From: Euglena gracilis
Taxonomy: Eukaryota > Euglenida > Euglenophyceae > Euglenales
Direction of reading: 5' to 3'
Length of the DNA: 64,000 nucleotides
Assembly (NCBI GenBank): GCA_039621445.1
Contig: CP154956.1
Coordinates: 59,839,178-59,903,177 of the forward strand
Both the position numbers and the translations under genes were made by a program. Of the stretch, positions 1 to 12,489 are shown one piece after another. The stretch's first letter is position 1. Each line of letters begins with the position of its first letter. The notes under the pieces were generated by a model. The model was not told where the DNA came from. It ran no database searches and was given only the letters and a program-made list of their open reading frames with translations.

Positions 1-1173
1 CCGGGGGGGCTTTGTATTTTGGGGGGGCTATTTGAATATGTTTGAACCCATATGTGTTTATCTATACATGTTTGAATCTACATATGTGTTAACAGTTCAG
101 TGGGCTGTCAGAGAAGTTGAGAGCACTGGCAGGAAAGCGAAGGCCTCAAGAACAATGGTTATTTTTCATTCTCCAGGTTTATGGATTTCCTGCTCTGAAG
201 AGCCAGCAGCCAATAATCAACGGCCATGTAAGCCATCCTCTCCGTCACGCTGTGCTGGGCAGGTTGGTCGTCATTTTTGATTTCAAATGCAGCTTTTGAT
301 TTCTCACCACACCAACTCTCATTTCTGGATGTGAGCAAATGCAAACAAGTCCAAACAGGCAGGAGCAGATATGCTGTCTGTGACAACATAATGAAAATGT
401 GTTGCAGCCAGGGGTCAGCAGCCTGGCCGTGGGGGGGTTCTGGGGGGGGTATGTACCTGGTACAAGTCGCGTACCTGGTACAAGCAGGTACGCGACAGGT
501 CCTGGGGGGTATGCACCAGGTACGCCCCCCCCCGTACCGGCGCCGACAAGGCTTATGTCTAAACAGGTACGTACCCCCCAGGACCTGCGTGTACCTGTAC
601 AGGTACAAGCAGGTACACAACAGGTCCTGGGGGGTATGTACGTGGTACAACCCCCAACACATGCTTGCGTTGACAGGATCTATCTAAAAAATGGACTTAT
701 TTTTGGCCCCTGTTTGACACATTTTTTTTTGGTACGCACCAGGTGCGTACTAAACAATTTACGCACCAAGTGCCCCAAAACAATTTCTCAGAAGAACAAC
801 ATGCACGTGTCGGTTTCAGCAACACAAGGGATTTTGTTATTTTGGGGCCCCCGAACAGTTTCGTAGAAAAGCAACTTGCACACGCCTCGGGTTCGGCTAC
901 ACAACGTATTTTTGGTAATATTGGGGCCCTTGACCAGTTTCTCAGAAAAACAACATGCACGTGTCGGTTTCAGCAACACAAGGGAATTTGTAATTTTGGA
1001 ACGGATTGAAACAAAGGAAGAGACGCACCAGTAATAGTTCTGTTTTTTTTATTATTTTAATTTACAACTAAACCTGTGTGAACCTTGGGTTATTTTTTGA
1101 AGAAAAAAAAAGATAAAAGAAACATAAACATGATTCAACCATTTTTTTTTGTTTCTTTTTGGAGGGTCTTTGG
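1..1173. other. Repeat-rich sequence, no gene seen
   Basis: It holds GTACCTGGTACAAG-type palindromic repeats (about 420-660) and a repeated block of about 80-90 bases with CTCAGAAAAACAACATGCACG (three copies, about 780-1000). Reading frames here are by-products of the repeats. Confidence 0.6.
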
Positions 1174-1533
1174 CAGGGGTTTTTGGCAGGGGCAGCCAGA
1201 GGGGACCCTACCCCCGGGGGGTTCAGCCAGCCGGGCTGCAGACCCCCCCCCACTGAAACAAAGTTCGCGCAGCCCGGCGAAGCCAGGCCGGACCAAAAAA
1301 AATTGTGCAAATTTTTTGTTAAGGGGGTCAAATTAGTCAAAAATGGCATTTTTTTGGGTGGTTTTTGCTGGAAGGTGCCAACCCAGCTGGAGTTGGGCTT
1401 TTTTTTGGGTGTGTTTTTGGGCACCCGCCAGGTCCAGCTCCCAGCTGGCCGAAACCCCCCTGGACCCCTGGGTCCAGGCAGCACTTTTTTTCCAGCCGGC
1501 CCCCCACCCCCTGGGTTCTTAAGCAAACCCCTG
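1174..1533. mobile_element. hAT-like non-autonomous element, 360 bp
   Basis: Ends CAGGGGTTT and AAACCCCTG are inverted repeats. Flanks GTCTTTGG (1166-1173) and GTCCTTGG (1534-1541) form an 8-bp target-site duplication with one mismatch. The interior is C/G homopolymer plus CCAGC repeats. Confidence 0.75.
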
Positions 1534-2044
1534 GTCCTTGGTTGTGTTATTGATCTGGGGGAAACTGGTGGCAAAATTTCGAACGTGGATGGGGAAATTT
1601 TGGTTGACTGCAATGTTTGCATCGCTTTGGAATCAATGTTTTTTTACACCTAATGCCCGAATTTTTTCGCATTTCACACCGTATGTTTTTGCACTTCTGG
1701 TCATTTTTTTTGGATTTTATTTAAAAATGTTTGCACCTCATCCCAATTTGCCTCCGTTCCGAAAGTTTTTTTGCATTGGTGTTTTTGCACACTTGTCCTT
1801 TGAAACTTCAATTGGTGTGGATCTTTTTCCATTGTCCAGTGTAAGGATTTTTTTCATTGAGCAATAAATATATAAAATGAAATGACCGAGTGCCAATTTT
1901 TTCTGAACAAGTGCAAATATTTTTGGGGCGCAATGCAAAAATTTTTGAGGCAGGCCTCTGGGCAAATTTTTTTGAGGTGCTGGGCAAAAATTTTGACAGG
2001 TTGGGGCAAATATTTTTACCAACTGTGGGCAAACGTTTCTATAC
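1534..2044. other. Low-complexity T-rich DNA, no gene seen
   Basis: It contains repeated TTTTTGCA- and GGGCAAA-like words (1640-2040), without a supported exon. Confidence 0.5.
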
Positions 2045-2148
2045 AAAAATCGACCGACACTAACAGATTCAGCAGGGGCGCCGGGCGCGAGCAAGCGAAG
2101 CGAGCCGCCCGGCGCCCCTGCTGAATCTGTTAGTGTCGGTCGATTTTT
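2045..2148. repeat. Perfect 43-bp-arm palindrome with 18-bp spacer
   Basis: Left arm 2045-2087 and right arm 2106-2148 are exact reverse complements; the spacer is CGAGCAAGCGAAGCGAGC. The arms contain ATCGACCGACA, which recurs in the tandem array just downstream. Confidence 0.9.
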
Positions 2149-2256
2149 CTAAAACCTATTTTGTCTGGGCCCGACGCCTGTCTTGATATTCATTCGACCG
2201 AACCGCCTGGACAGAAATATGGCCAAAAAAGTGGTTTTTGGCCCATTAACGGGCGC

Positions 2257-2410
2257 CTGAATGGAAATCGACTGACATAAACGGCGCCTGAATGGAAATC
2301 GACCGACATAAACGGGCGCCTGAATGGAAATCAACTGACATAAACGGGCGCCTGAATGGAAATCGACCGACATAAACGGGTGCCTGAATGGAAATCGACT
2401 GACATAAACG
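2257..2410. repeat. Tandem array, about 32-bp unit
   Basis: About five imperfect copies of a unit containing GAAATCGACCGACATAAACG and GGCGCCTGAAT. Two more copies are at 3138-3215. Confidence 0.9.
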
Positions 2411-2866
2411 GTTTCCGATGTCTTGGAAATCGACCAACCTTTTGTTTCCTTTTTTGAAGCCTTTTTGTTCCGTTTTGGGACATTGTCAGTTTCAGCCTGA
2501 ATCCCGTTAATGTCGACCAACCTTTTGTCTCTTTTTTTCGGAATGATTTTTTTTTCAATCTCTATATTAAGAACTGCGTCTTAAACGCAGACTCTTTTTC
2601 AGACGTCTTAAACGCAGACTCTGACCTGAGTCTGCGTTTCGAAACGCCGACTCAGGCTGAATAACAGACTCAGCGTTTCGAAACACAGACTCAGGTCAGA
2701 GTCTGTGTTTTTTTAGAAACACAGATTTTGACCAAAGCCATGTTGCTATGAACACAGCCTTGGCCTGAAATCCGATGATGTCAGTATAATTGCAATACTG
2801 GCGTCGAGCCCAGAAAATAGGTTTGACATTGCCAAATCACTCCTCACCCGAAAGCTTTTCTTTCAG

Positions 2867-3046
2867 ATGACCAGTGATGACAACTGGTTCAGGACAAATA
2901 TGCCGAATGCTTTTTCTGAAGATCCAGAAAATGATAACCTTAAGTATCGTCCTTCCGTCTGTTCCATCCAAAGTTCAGCCAGCTGTGATCACCTGGCCAC
3001 AAAATTTGGTTTTTGTCTGATCCATAACTCCTCCACAACCCCATAG
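2867..3046 (+). CDS. Short exon-like reading frame inside a long-TIR element
   Basis: After a good acceptor (CTTTTCTTTCAG) the frame reads MTSDDNWFRTNMPNAFSEDP, continues NLKYRPSVCSIQ and CDHLATKFGFC and stops at TAG. It has 59 codons of balanced composition, unlike the repeats on both sides. It lies inside the 2149-3293 element, so it may be captured host sequence or a decayed element gene. Confidence 0.25.
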   Translation: MTSDDNWFRTNMPNAFSEDPENDNLKYRPSVCSIQSSASCDHLATKFGFCLIHNSSTTP

Positions 3047-3293
3047 GACCAAAAATGTCGAAGAAAAGGGAAATCCAAAATGTCCAAAAGTCACTAAAAA
3101 TTGCCAATCTGACCAGCAACAGATTTCAATGGAATGCAAATCGACCGACATAAACGGGCGCCTGAATGGAAATCGACCGACATAAACGGGCGCCTGAATG
3201 GAAATCGACCGACATAAACAATGTTAGCCTGAAATCCGTTAATGTCAGTAGAATTTCAAGACAGGCGTCGGGCCCAGAAAATAGGTTTTAGAC

Positions 3294-5421
3294 GCTAGGC
3301 TTAAGTTTTGTGACCCGAAACTTAAGCCGAGTAATGGTCAGAGTGTTCCGGCGATGCCAGAAATCATTTTTCATTTCCCGGAGTTCTCTTGTTTTTGCCA
3401 AGGTTTTGCAACTTCTTTTTGCTCGAAATTCGAAAAAAAAATTCCAGGACCAATTTTTAAGGGGTTTAAAGGGTTTTCAGGGCTTTTTTTTTAAAAAAAA
3501 GGCGCATTAAAAAATAATGCCTGGTCCCCCCCCCGGGGGGGGTCGGGCTGAGTGGGTACCTGCCCTGGGGTTTTGTTCGAAGCGTCCAAAAAATTTGGAC
3601 CCCAAAATTGAATCCTCCCCCCCCAACAGCAGGTCCGCTGAGCCTCCCTGGGTGGGTGGGTCCGGACCACCCCCTCCCCCAGGTCCTTAAAAAAGCCTCT
3701 GTTTGGAATATAAAATAAAACAAGGAAAATGCGGGGGGAGCACATTTGGCATTTTTGCGCATTTTTGCACATTTTTTGCCGAACTTTTTAAGATTTTCCA
3801 ATGCTCATTTTTGCGCATTCTTTCGCATTTTTTGCGCATTTGTTTTGATTTTTCCAGCACTTTTTTGCTTTTTTTGTGGCGCATTCTGTTGTGATTTACC
3901 CAATTTTTCGCAATCTTGAACACTGTTGCATTTTTTTTGAAAGAATTTTCAAAGTTTTGATTTTTTGCAACTGCTGTTTTTCTTCATTCCCTATGATTCT
4001 TGTACTTTTGGTGTAAATTTGATGCCATTTTTGCATGTTTTGAAGTATTTTTGCATTTTCGTGATTTTTGCATCTTGCATATTTTAAAATCAACATCTTC
4101 CCAAAATTGCAAAATGACCAAAATTACCATGTTTATTGTATTTAATGACAGCTCACAACATCGTCCAAAATGGAATAATGATGGTAGTGGTGGTGGTGGT
4201 GGTGGTGATGATGATAAATAATGATGATGATGATGGTGATGATGATCTGCACTGCGTTGATTTTGTTATGGCGAATACTCACAGTATTTCCAGAAAACCA
4301 ACCTCAAAACATTTGCCCCCTAATCCCAAAATTTTGCCTGCCACGCCAAAATTTTTGTGTTTTATCCCAAAAAATTTTCCCGCGGACCCAATATTTTGGC
4401 CCTCTCATCCCACCAATTTTTTGCCTGCCCAAAATATTGTTGTTTCTTTTTTTCAGAAGAATTTTAATCATCCCATGGCTTCTGGCATCGTCGCTGTAAA
4501 AAGATTGCAATGAAGAAGGGGAAGGTCCGGAAGAGTCATATGGGCCCTTGCGGACCTTTTTTTTGAACAGTCCATTGTGTTGACGTCAAAATAACTGTTA
4601 ATTGTTTGCCGATCAAGATTTGTAACAATTGCACACCATCGCTCAAATCATTGCGCTTGACCTTCTTGCTGTTTATACATATTTTTTTTCCTCGAAAAAT
4701 GGTGGTTTGTTTTGACAGAAATCAAAAACACAGGCAAATTGCTCCATTTTCAGACAACTGAAGGCTGCATACCTGACGTTTTTGGACCAATATCACGTAT
4801 GCAGTTGCATAGTGAAATTCAGGTGGATGCAACCAGGTGCATCCACCGTATCATTTCACAAGTTTGCATCATATTTTCTTTTAAGGTTGGAGGAAGTTTG
4901 GATAATTCCCTGGAGTTTGGGGGGTGTCCTGGGTTTTGGTGGGATGTTATTTTTTTTCTCGCTCTGTGTTTTTTTTTTGCATATTTTCAGCGATTTTGAC
5001 ACAATTTTGACCAAATATTGTTGAAAATTGCACAAAAAAGAAAATTGTCAGTTCATGACAAAATTGTTGTTTTTTTCCAGAATTATGGTTAACCATATAA
5101 ATATTGCCATCCCAAGTTGATTTGCCCCAATCTTACAATTTTTGTCAGCTTTGCGAAAATCCCCACCAGTCCCCAAAACTCTGGTTTCTGTCCCAAAGAA
5201 AATTGCCCAGATTGTCAAGGATTTTGCCCCCTGTCTCTTCAATTTTGTTCCATTGGGTATAGGGTCATGCCTAGAGCAAATTAAGCAATTCCTCTTTGAA
5301 ATTTGAAGGTTGGTTCACCAGGTTGCCTTGAGATTGGGGGGGGGGGATATGCAACAAGACTCCTCAAAATATGCAATGCAAAAAGTGCAAAAAAGCAAAA
5401 ATATGCAAGTTGTGGATGAGT
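3294..5421. other. Repeat-rich sequence, no gene seen
   Basis: It holds C/G-homopolymer blocks at 3525-3690, a TTTTTGCGCA array (3730-3880), a GGT/GAT triplet repeat (4180-4250) and AT-rich DNA. Some frames look protein-like for 20-30 codons, but none has paired splice sites. Confidence 0.5.
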
Positions 5422-5932
5422 CATACAATTATTGACTGACCCCCGGGAGGGGGGGGGTCACTCCACTCTTCGAAAAACCAGTCAGTCACTCTCTTTCGGG
5501 AAACCTGTCAGTCACCCCCCCTGGGGGGGTTGGTCACTTGAAATCCAAAGGAAATTTGACCAAAAACATATAAAAAAAGTCCCAAAAATTTTCCGGTGCC
5601 GGGTCACTTTCGTGGTTTTTTGCCACCCCCACCCCCCCCCCCTCCCCGGTGATTACCCGCCCCCCCCCCCATTGTCGTACGACCACCCCTCATTTACGAC
5701 CACCCCCGGTCGCAGGTTGCAGGTCATGGGGGTGATATGACCCCCCCCCCCGGTCGCAGGTTGCAGGTTGCGAATTTTTTAACACCACCTTACCTACTAC
5801 TGCCCCCTCATTTACGACCCCCCCCCCCGGTCGCAGGTTGCAGGTTATGGGGGTGTTATGACCCCCCCCCAGTCGCAGGTTGCAGGAACCCGGTCGTATG
5901 ACAAGGGGGGGGGGCGGGTAAGTGATTGTATG
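5422..5932. mobile_element. CATACAAT-TIR element, 511 bp
   Basis: Left end CATACAATTATTGACTG and right end AAGTGATTGTATG are inverted. Flanks GGATGAGT and AGATGAAT agree at 6 of 8 positions. The interior has CAGTCAGTCAC motifs and GGTCGCAGGTTGCAGG blocks with long C and G runs. Confidence 0.6.
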
Positions 5933-5940
5933 AGATGAAT

Positions 5941-6816
5941 TCTTTTAGGAGCTCCCCGGGCTGTACACTTTTCCACCGGAGAGGGCTTAGAAAATTTCAC
6001 TTGCTCCAAAACTCCTTGTTTGGTCAGCTGTCTCCAGCGATTGATCCCCAATCTCGGACAATTTATTCAAAGTGCCCCTCAATCACATTCATCTCATTTT
6101 GGAAAGAAGTAACTGCGGGTACGCTTATTATTTCTATTCGAGGGGTGGGGTCTAGGAGATGCAGTCCCCAATGGTTGGTTTGAGCATCCGAGGTGCGGGT
6201 TAGGGTTTGGGTTTGGCCCGGCCCAGCAGCCCAGCCCGGCCCGGCAGCCCAGCTCCCCCATGGTTGGTTTGGGTCCCCGGGTGGGTCCGTGCAGTTCCCC
6301 ATCGGTTTAGGGCAATTTTCGGAAAATTGATTTTCTGACCCCCGGAAGGCTAAAAAAATGGCCAAGTCCTGTGGGAACCCCTTTTTGGGGACCCCGTACG
6401 GCCCAAAACAGTCTGGAGGGGCCGGGGGCATGTGGGGTGTATACAGGCCACTTGGGGTCCCCCACGGTTCGTTTGCCCCGGGTGGGTCCGTGCAGTTCCC
6501 CCTCCCTCGGTTTTGGGCATTTTTCGAAAAATTGATTTTTTAACCTCCCGGAAGGCTGGAAGACGGCTAAGTCTTGTGGGAACCCCTAGTTTTTTTACAG
6601 CTAGCAGACACCCGAGTAGGGAATTTCGGACAAAATGAAGATCCCTCCCGGCCAAGTTTTGTTGTCCCTCACGGACACCTTCCGGAGAACCTTCCCGGAC
6701 ACAATTATTGATCCCTAATGGACAAGAGATTTAGACCCCCATAGACACTTTCGTTGAGCCCCAGTGGACACTTCTGTGTGAGACTGGTAACGTTTTTCTG
6801 CTTTTCTTTTTTTCAG
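5941..6816. other. No gene seen; G/C-rich dispersed repeats
   Basis: GGCCCGGCCCAGCAGCCCAG (6200-6260) and a duplicated GGTCCCC-GGTTTG block (6260-6330 and 6450-6540) are present. No exon is supported before 6817. Confidence 0.5.
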
Positions 6817-7060
6817 TTTTTTGTTTGCCTCATGCCTGTGGACTGTCCTGATAATGTCACTGCTTGGCCCACATTGCACCCCACACTGGTTGTTGTCAAT
6901 ACTGCCTCTAGTAACCACTTTTTTTCAACATTGCCGACCTTCAATGTTGCCAATGTGTTCCCCATTACAGTTCAGTTGAAACGATCACTCAAATTCTATA
7001 ACAAAAACCAAACTCCAAGCAGCCGCATGTTGTTAAACGTTGGGAAATCATCTGTGACAG
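6817..7060 (+). CDS. Exon of unidentified membrane-protein gene
   Basis: Phase 0 in, phase 1 out, with a strong pyrimidine tract. It is rich in Asn, Thr and Val and has one N-x-T sequon in PDNVTAW. Its composition differs sharply from the C/G- and T-rich flanks. Confidence 0.5.
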
Positions 7061-10000
7061 GTTGGTGAGGTTGCTTGAAAAGCAATATTTTTTTCTGGAA
7101 AAGGCATTTTTCGTGAATTTTTAGGTGGACAAGTTTTGGTTTGGTACATAGGATGGGGGGTGTCCAAGACCCCCTGTCTGGTGCCTTTTTTTCCTTTCAA
7201 AAAATACAACCCCCCGAAAAAGTGTTTTGAAGGACCATTGATCCCCAAATGTTTCAGAAAAGCAGTGTCCCGTCACATTCGCTGTTGCCTCTGGCTTTGC
7301 ATGGTGCGCAGTGATCACAAAGCTGTTTTTTTTTCCTTGTTCAATGTAACACAAAATAAAATGTGGCTTTAGGACTTTCAGGAGAGGTTGCTTGTATCTT
7401 AGAGTTGCTGTCATAGAAGCTAATGGAAATTGTGGCCATCTGTGTAAATGTATGACAGTCCAATGTGACACTGAGGAACAGTTGTTGGATGATTCCTCCG
7501 CCTCCCACATTTGTGAAATTTTGAGAGCTAGCTTTGCCCCACCTTTTGGGTGGAGGATGCGAAGACATCCTGTACGATCACTACGCAGACTCTTGAAGAC
7601 ATTCCCACCAATTCCATTCTTAGCATCTGCTGTGAAAATTTAAGTTTCTTGGTTCAGATTGTTTCGGACTAGACAGATTTTTTACTCTCTGGCCCAAAAC
7701 CAGTCAGTCACTCTGAAAAAACCAGTCAGTCACCCCCCCCGGGGGGGGGGGGGAACAGTGCTTAAAAAATCTGTCTCGTCCCCGGGGGGGGGGGGTGACT
7801 GACTGGTTTTTTCAGAGTGACTGAATGGTTTTGGGCCAGGACCCCCTCCCCCCCCCCCCCGGGGGGGTCGGCCAGGGGTGGGCAAAAGTGGGGCGCCGAA
7901 GGCGCCAGGAAATTTTTTTTTTGGCCTAAAGTGACTGGAAAGTGGCCGTTTTTCTGAGAGGCCGACCCCCCCGGGGGGGGGGGGGTAGTGACTGACTGGC
8001 TTCCCAAAAAAAAGTGACTGACTGGTTTTTCAAAAAGTGGAGTGACCCCCCTCCCCCCCCCCGGGGTCGGTAAAAAAATTGTATGTTTTGGACAGGTTTC
8101 CCTGCAACATTGTCCATCAGGGCCTAAATGTCATGGGTCAGAGGGTCAAGGGTCAACAATTCATGTCCCCAGGCCCTATAGAAATGTCCTCCATTCTCCC
8201 ATTTCCTGCCCAGCGGGAGTCAACAAAAATGTCCGGCTGGGTCCAAAAATTGTGTCTGTTGTGTCTGTCGGCTGTAAAAATATGACGATGATGATGTCTC
8301 AAAACCAAATTTTGCGCAATTTTCCCGCAATTTCTTCATTTCTTCATAAGCATTGTTGCAGGGGGTGAATTGATATCTGCAATTTTTCCGCAATTTCCGC
8401 AATTTCCGCAGTTTTCCGCATTTTTCCCCTTTTCTGAAAATTTTCTGCATGAACCTGAGGTGGAAAGCGAAATGAGTTTCGTCCATTCTTTAAACGTTTC
8501 ACAAGGGAACCCAGGTGCCTTTTTTGTTATGTTGTTGCAAATTTGCCAAAATTTGCCAATTTTTACAAAATTCAACAGAATTTGGCAATTTCTGGGCCCT
8601 TTTTTTAAGGTTGTTTTCCCCTGGTGGGAAAATGGATTCTGCTGTAAATTTTTTCTATTTAGAAAAAATCCACATCTTGGACCAGATTTTACCTGATACC
8701 AAAGTTGTCATTAATTTTTTTTACCTTTTTTTTATTTTTCGCCCAAGAAATTCTTTTTTTTTAGAACCAGCATGTTCCCAAAATTATAAATAAAAATCAT
8801 GCTTTAGGACCTGTTTGTTGTAAAAAAGAAATGTGAACAATGGCTCAAAATTTACATTTATATTTGCAGAGTGACCAAATTTGTGAAATTGCTCTGAGTC
8901 CCCTCCAGCAGAACAGTGAACATTCCCAACGTCAATCTTTCCGCATTTTTCTCGCATTTTTCTGCAATTTTTACGCATGTTTTTTTTTGAAGGCCTCTGA
9001 TATGATTCCCCCCCTGATTGTTATTCTCTTTGTCCACAGGAACACACCTGGATGGGAGTCTAGTTCGAGGACTTTCGTGATACATGCAGGTTTCAGGGCT
9101 GACCATTCGGGGGTGCAGTCGTGTTTGTCATTATTTCCATCAACAGTAAAAAATAAGAAATCCTTCAACTCACAAAAAACATGTTTTCTGTTTGTTTGTT
9201 GCATATTTGCATGGTTTATCCCTTGGTGCCCCCCTCGTCATATTTCATGGACTCTTCCCCAACTTTACCAGTTCTGAGCCCAAAGCCTCTTTTCCGCAAA
9301 TGGACAGCTGTATATGAGAAATTGGCTGGTGTAATTTCAGTGTCCACATATGGCATGAAGTGGCAAACAGACATCCACTTAGTGTGTACCACTAAACGTT
9401 TTGTGTGTATCATGCATATCACGTCGAGAATTTTGCATATTTTCTGTATCACATGCGAATTACCAAAAAGTTGTCAAAATGAAAGAAATCCATTGTGATG
9501 CTCACCAGGCTTCTTTTTAACTCAGAAGACCCTGGAGAAGGGTAGGGGGGTAGGTCTGGGTCGTGGGCTGGAGGCCCAGGTCAGGGAGTAGTCAGAAACG
9601 TTAGAAAGTCGTGGGTTATGGTTAGTGGTCAATTGTTCACAGGCCAGATTTTTGGCACGGGTTCGCACAAGTGAAAATAATGAACACACAAGTACCCAAG
9701 AACCGAAAGCCAATTACGTAAAAAAGGCGATTTTTAGCCCAAAATTTGAGTACGCCAGCTTTTTTCCAACCCATTTTTTGGTCCATTTTTGCACACCCGA
9801 AAGCCAAATAATCCGTTACCATTTGGCAGCTCTTCAGGTGGCTGGAAATAAATAAAAGGGCGTTTTTTTGACGACCTCCCTGGGGGTTCCAGCTCAGAGG
9901 CTTGAAAAATTTGGGCTGCCCCCCTCCGGGGTCCTGGCTGGAACTTGGCTGGGGTCGAACCGGGTACCAGAAAATGGAAGCTGCAAAAATATCCAATTAT

Positions 10001-10624
10001 GCAAAAAAAAATCGTCACCCACCCCCAGGAAAGTGTCCTCTACCCTGCATTCCCACACATTCGGCCTCATGGGAACCTGTTTCTCACCCTTGTGCCCGCT
10101 GGCCTGGCCAATTTTTTTTGAAAATTGCAAATATTCTGTTCAAGCAAAACACATTTCCAGATCTAAAATATGCGGGCATTTTTTCGAGCTTCTGATGAAA
10201 AATTATGTAGAAAAAATCGCTTTTTCGAATTTCGTCTCGGCCAGGGGTCAAAATATGTTTTTTTCCTTTGTGATCTGGGTCCCAGGAAACTGTCCTCTGG
10301 TGTCGTATTAACCTGTCCTCATAGGGTTCTGGTTTTTTTTTTGCGCCCAGTCTGGCTGCGAAATTAGATGGCTTGCTGAAATAAGGTTTGTGCCAGCCCG
10401 ACGCCTATTTTTTGCTTTTTTTTCAACCTTCAGGTTCAAAGGATACCTTTGTAAAAGATGGCAATACTGGTTTTCGGCCAGAGATTCATATCATTATGTG
10501 GATGGGTGGTGCAGCTGCTTTGTTTGCTTCCATGTTGATGTGGTTATTAGCTGTACCAAGGCAGAAAGACAGTGGATGGAAATCCTGTGTTGATGCTGGT
10601 GTGATCATTCTGCTTTTCATCTGA
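6817..10624 (+). CDS. Unidentified gene with C-terminal transmembrane exon (two exons seen)
   Basis: Two exons are supported. The first, 6817-7060, lies between TTTTTTTCAG and GTTGGT and encodes 81 residues such as MPVDCPDNVTAWPTLHPTLV and FNVANVFPITVQLKRSLKF. The second, 10434-10624, follows TTCAACCTTCAG, continues in phase (SVTG|SKDTFVKDG), has a hydrophobic helix IIMWMGGAAALFASMLMWLL and ends in VDAGVIILLFI and TGA. A single-pass or tail-anchored membrane protein is likely. An exon from 7382, open as LRVAVIEANGNCGHLCKC, may lie between. The intron carries at least two mobile elements. The upstream exons and the family are not recognised. Confidence 0.5.
7680..8085. mobile_element. CATACAAT-family element, about 406 bp
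   Basis: Flanks TTTCGGAC (7672-7679) and TTTTGGAC (8086-8093) match at 7 of 8 positions. The interior repeats GACTGACTGGTTTTT in both orientations between C and G runs. The right end is AAATTGTATG. Confidence 0.65.
8359..9016. mobile_element. CAGGGGG/TTGATATC element A, about 658 bp
   Basis: Left end CAGGGGGTGAATTGATATC, right end GATATGATTCCCCCCCTG. Subterminal arrays of AATTTCCGC are near the left end. Flanks share ATTGTT. The core differs from the cores of copies B and C. Confidence 0.6.
10434..10624 (+). CDS. Terminal exon of unidentified membrane-protein gene
   Basis: Phase 1 in. It encodes 62 residues with one clear membrane segment of about 20 residues (WMGGAAALFASMLMWLLAV), a polar linker VPRQKDSGWKS and a short hydrophobic C-terminus. 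TGA at 10622-10624. Confidence 0.55.
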
Positions 10625-12489
10625 TCTTAGTTATGTCATTTTTTTGAAAAATTTGCAAAAAACAAAAAAAGTGCACCAGTGATGTCAAATGAAAGGACAA
10701 TATCAAGATGAAGAAGAAAGAAAACAATAGGTGGGTGGGCGACAGCAAACAAAAATAATACCGTTACAAAGCATTTGCTGCCGGCCCTTTGCATGCGGAA
10801 CTCCGTCGTTTCCTGGGGCGAAGCCCAGGGGGAAGGCCAAATAATTTTTTTTGCCCCCTTTGAAACGTGGCTCCGAGCTTCAGGAGGCTGGGTGACGGGT
10901 CCGCTTTGCTAATTGTTTGATTGCCTGCAGCACCCCGCGGACGTTTTTGAAGTGTGTTGAACTGTGATTTGAAGGTTGAAATGGATTGTACCCCCCCCTC
11001 CCTTTGTCCAACGACCATTTACCTGCGACCTATGACCAGGGGGGGGGTGGTCGTACGCCCCCATTACCTGTAACCTGTGACCGAGGGGGGTGGTCATTAT
11101 AAAGGGGGCAAAGGCTCACGCACAGCGAAAAGCGGGAAAAAATCATACAGGAGGTAGCCCAAACACAGCGGCTGCTCCTGAGGGGGTGTCATGAACGAAG
11201 GCTGCTGTGCAAATGCTACACTGAAGGGGTGCGGGGCAGGCACTATTCCGCGGGCACGGTATAGAAAGGGGATAAAACCGTCAATTTTTTTTTGCAACCT
11301 GCAACCTATGACCAGGGGGGGGTGGTCGTACGCCCCCCATTACCTGCAACCTGTGACCGGGGGGTGGTCATTATAAAGGGGTGGTCGTTGGACAAAGGCG
11401 GGGGGGGTAAGAGAAATTTGAAACTCCTCGCGGATGAATGGGACAAAGGTCTCCACCTGTACCAGTTGAGCTCTGTGGCAGGTTAGCCACGTCACCCCAC
11501 TTGTGTTGAGATTCTGTGATACCCACACAGCAGCAAAAACAATGCTCCTTGCGCAGTTGCACAAAAGGAACCTTTAAAACCAACCAACATCTTTCTATAC
11601 CAGCCTCTCGTTCGAAAATAAATGTTGTGAAATTGTGGTCTTCTTCTTTTATTCCTGTGGTTTGTTACCCATCCTCATGAGTATTGCAGGGGGGCAAAAA
11701 CAAGTTTTGCATTTTTTTTTGTGTTCTTTCCCCAGCGACTTTTTCCCATTTTTTTGCTGGAAAATTTTCAACAATGAAGAATTTCTCTTTTTGGCCCAAT
11801 TTTCCCCTGAGAGCAAAAAAAATTGTCAATTTTTGTATTTTTGTGATTTTTTTTCAAAAAATCATTTTCATCCAGAATGAAATATTTTCACCTTTTTTTT
11901 TGCATATCCCAAGCAGGGTATTAAGTGAGCAGTGGTTTCAGGGGGTCCAGACTCCCCTTTCGGACCGAAGGGGGGTGGGTCTGGGACCCCCCAGGAACCC
12001 AGAAAATTTTTTTCCGGCGCTTCATGCCGGAATAGATGAAAAACTTGGTGTATGTTGTGACTAATTTTAATAATAAAAAAGTGCACAAAAACACAATTTT
12101 TGGGTCTTTCACCTGGCCAAAACTTTTTTTGTGGTGGAAATTGGGGGGGGGAGGTGTCCAGACCCTCCTTCCCACTCATTTAAAACTCTGATCCCGGGGC
12201 AGCTCCTGAAGGAATTACGTGCAATTTGTTTGTATGCGTTTTTTTGTGTGTTTTTTGTGTCGCATTTTTAGAGGGTCCGTATTGCATTCCCGCCTGATAT
12301 GTTGTGTTTCTCAAATGGCTGCATTGCGCAGTTCCACTTGCACGATTGCTGAAGTGTTCAAAAAATTATTTTCCTCTTTGAAACCTTTCCATGGTGACAT
12401 CTGAGTCAGGAGGAGAGCGGATGTACAGTGTTCACGAAGTCAAGTTGTTTGTGCAGCATAACTCAGATGGTCAAATAAAGCGTTTCAGG
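10625..12489. other. Repeat-rich sequence, no firm gene
   Basis: GGTCATTATAAAGGGG/GTCGTACGCCCCC blocks occur at 11030-11110 and 11310-11395. A unit around CACACAGCAGCAAAAACAAT (11520-11580) recurs diverged at 31830-31920. A frame after GCATTTTTAG at 12270 (MAALRSSTCTIAEVFKKLFS to TGA 12402) is a weak exon candidate. Confidence 0.4.

Larger units (their letters stand above)
2149..3293. mobile_element. Long-TIR element, about 1.15 kb
   Basis: AAACCTATTTTGTCTGGGCC with GACGCCTGTCTTGA at the left end recurs in reverse complement at 3250-3293. Subterminal tandem units of about 32 bp containing CGACCGACATAAACGGGCGC lie at 2257-2410 and 3138-3215. Internal inverted repeats around CGTTTCGAAACGC occur at 2600-2715. 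Confidence 0.65.

Noticed and set aside
5422-5932. Regularly spaced CAGTCAGTCAC motifs as a CRISPR-like array
   Set aside because: Copies are few, occur in both orientations and belong to a transposable-element family present many times in the window. The DNA is intron-bearing and eukaryotic.
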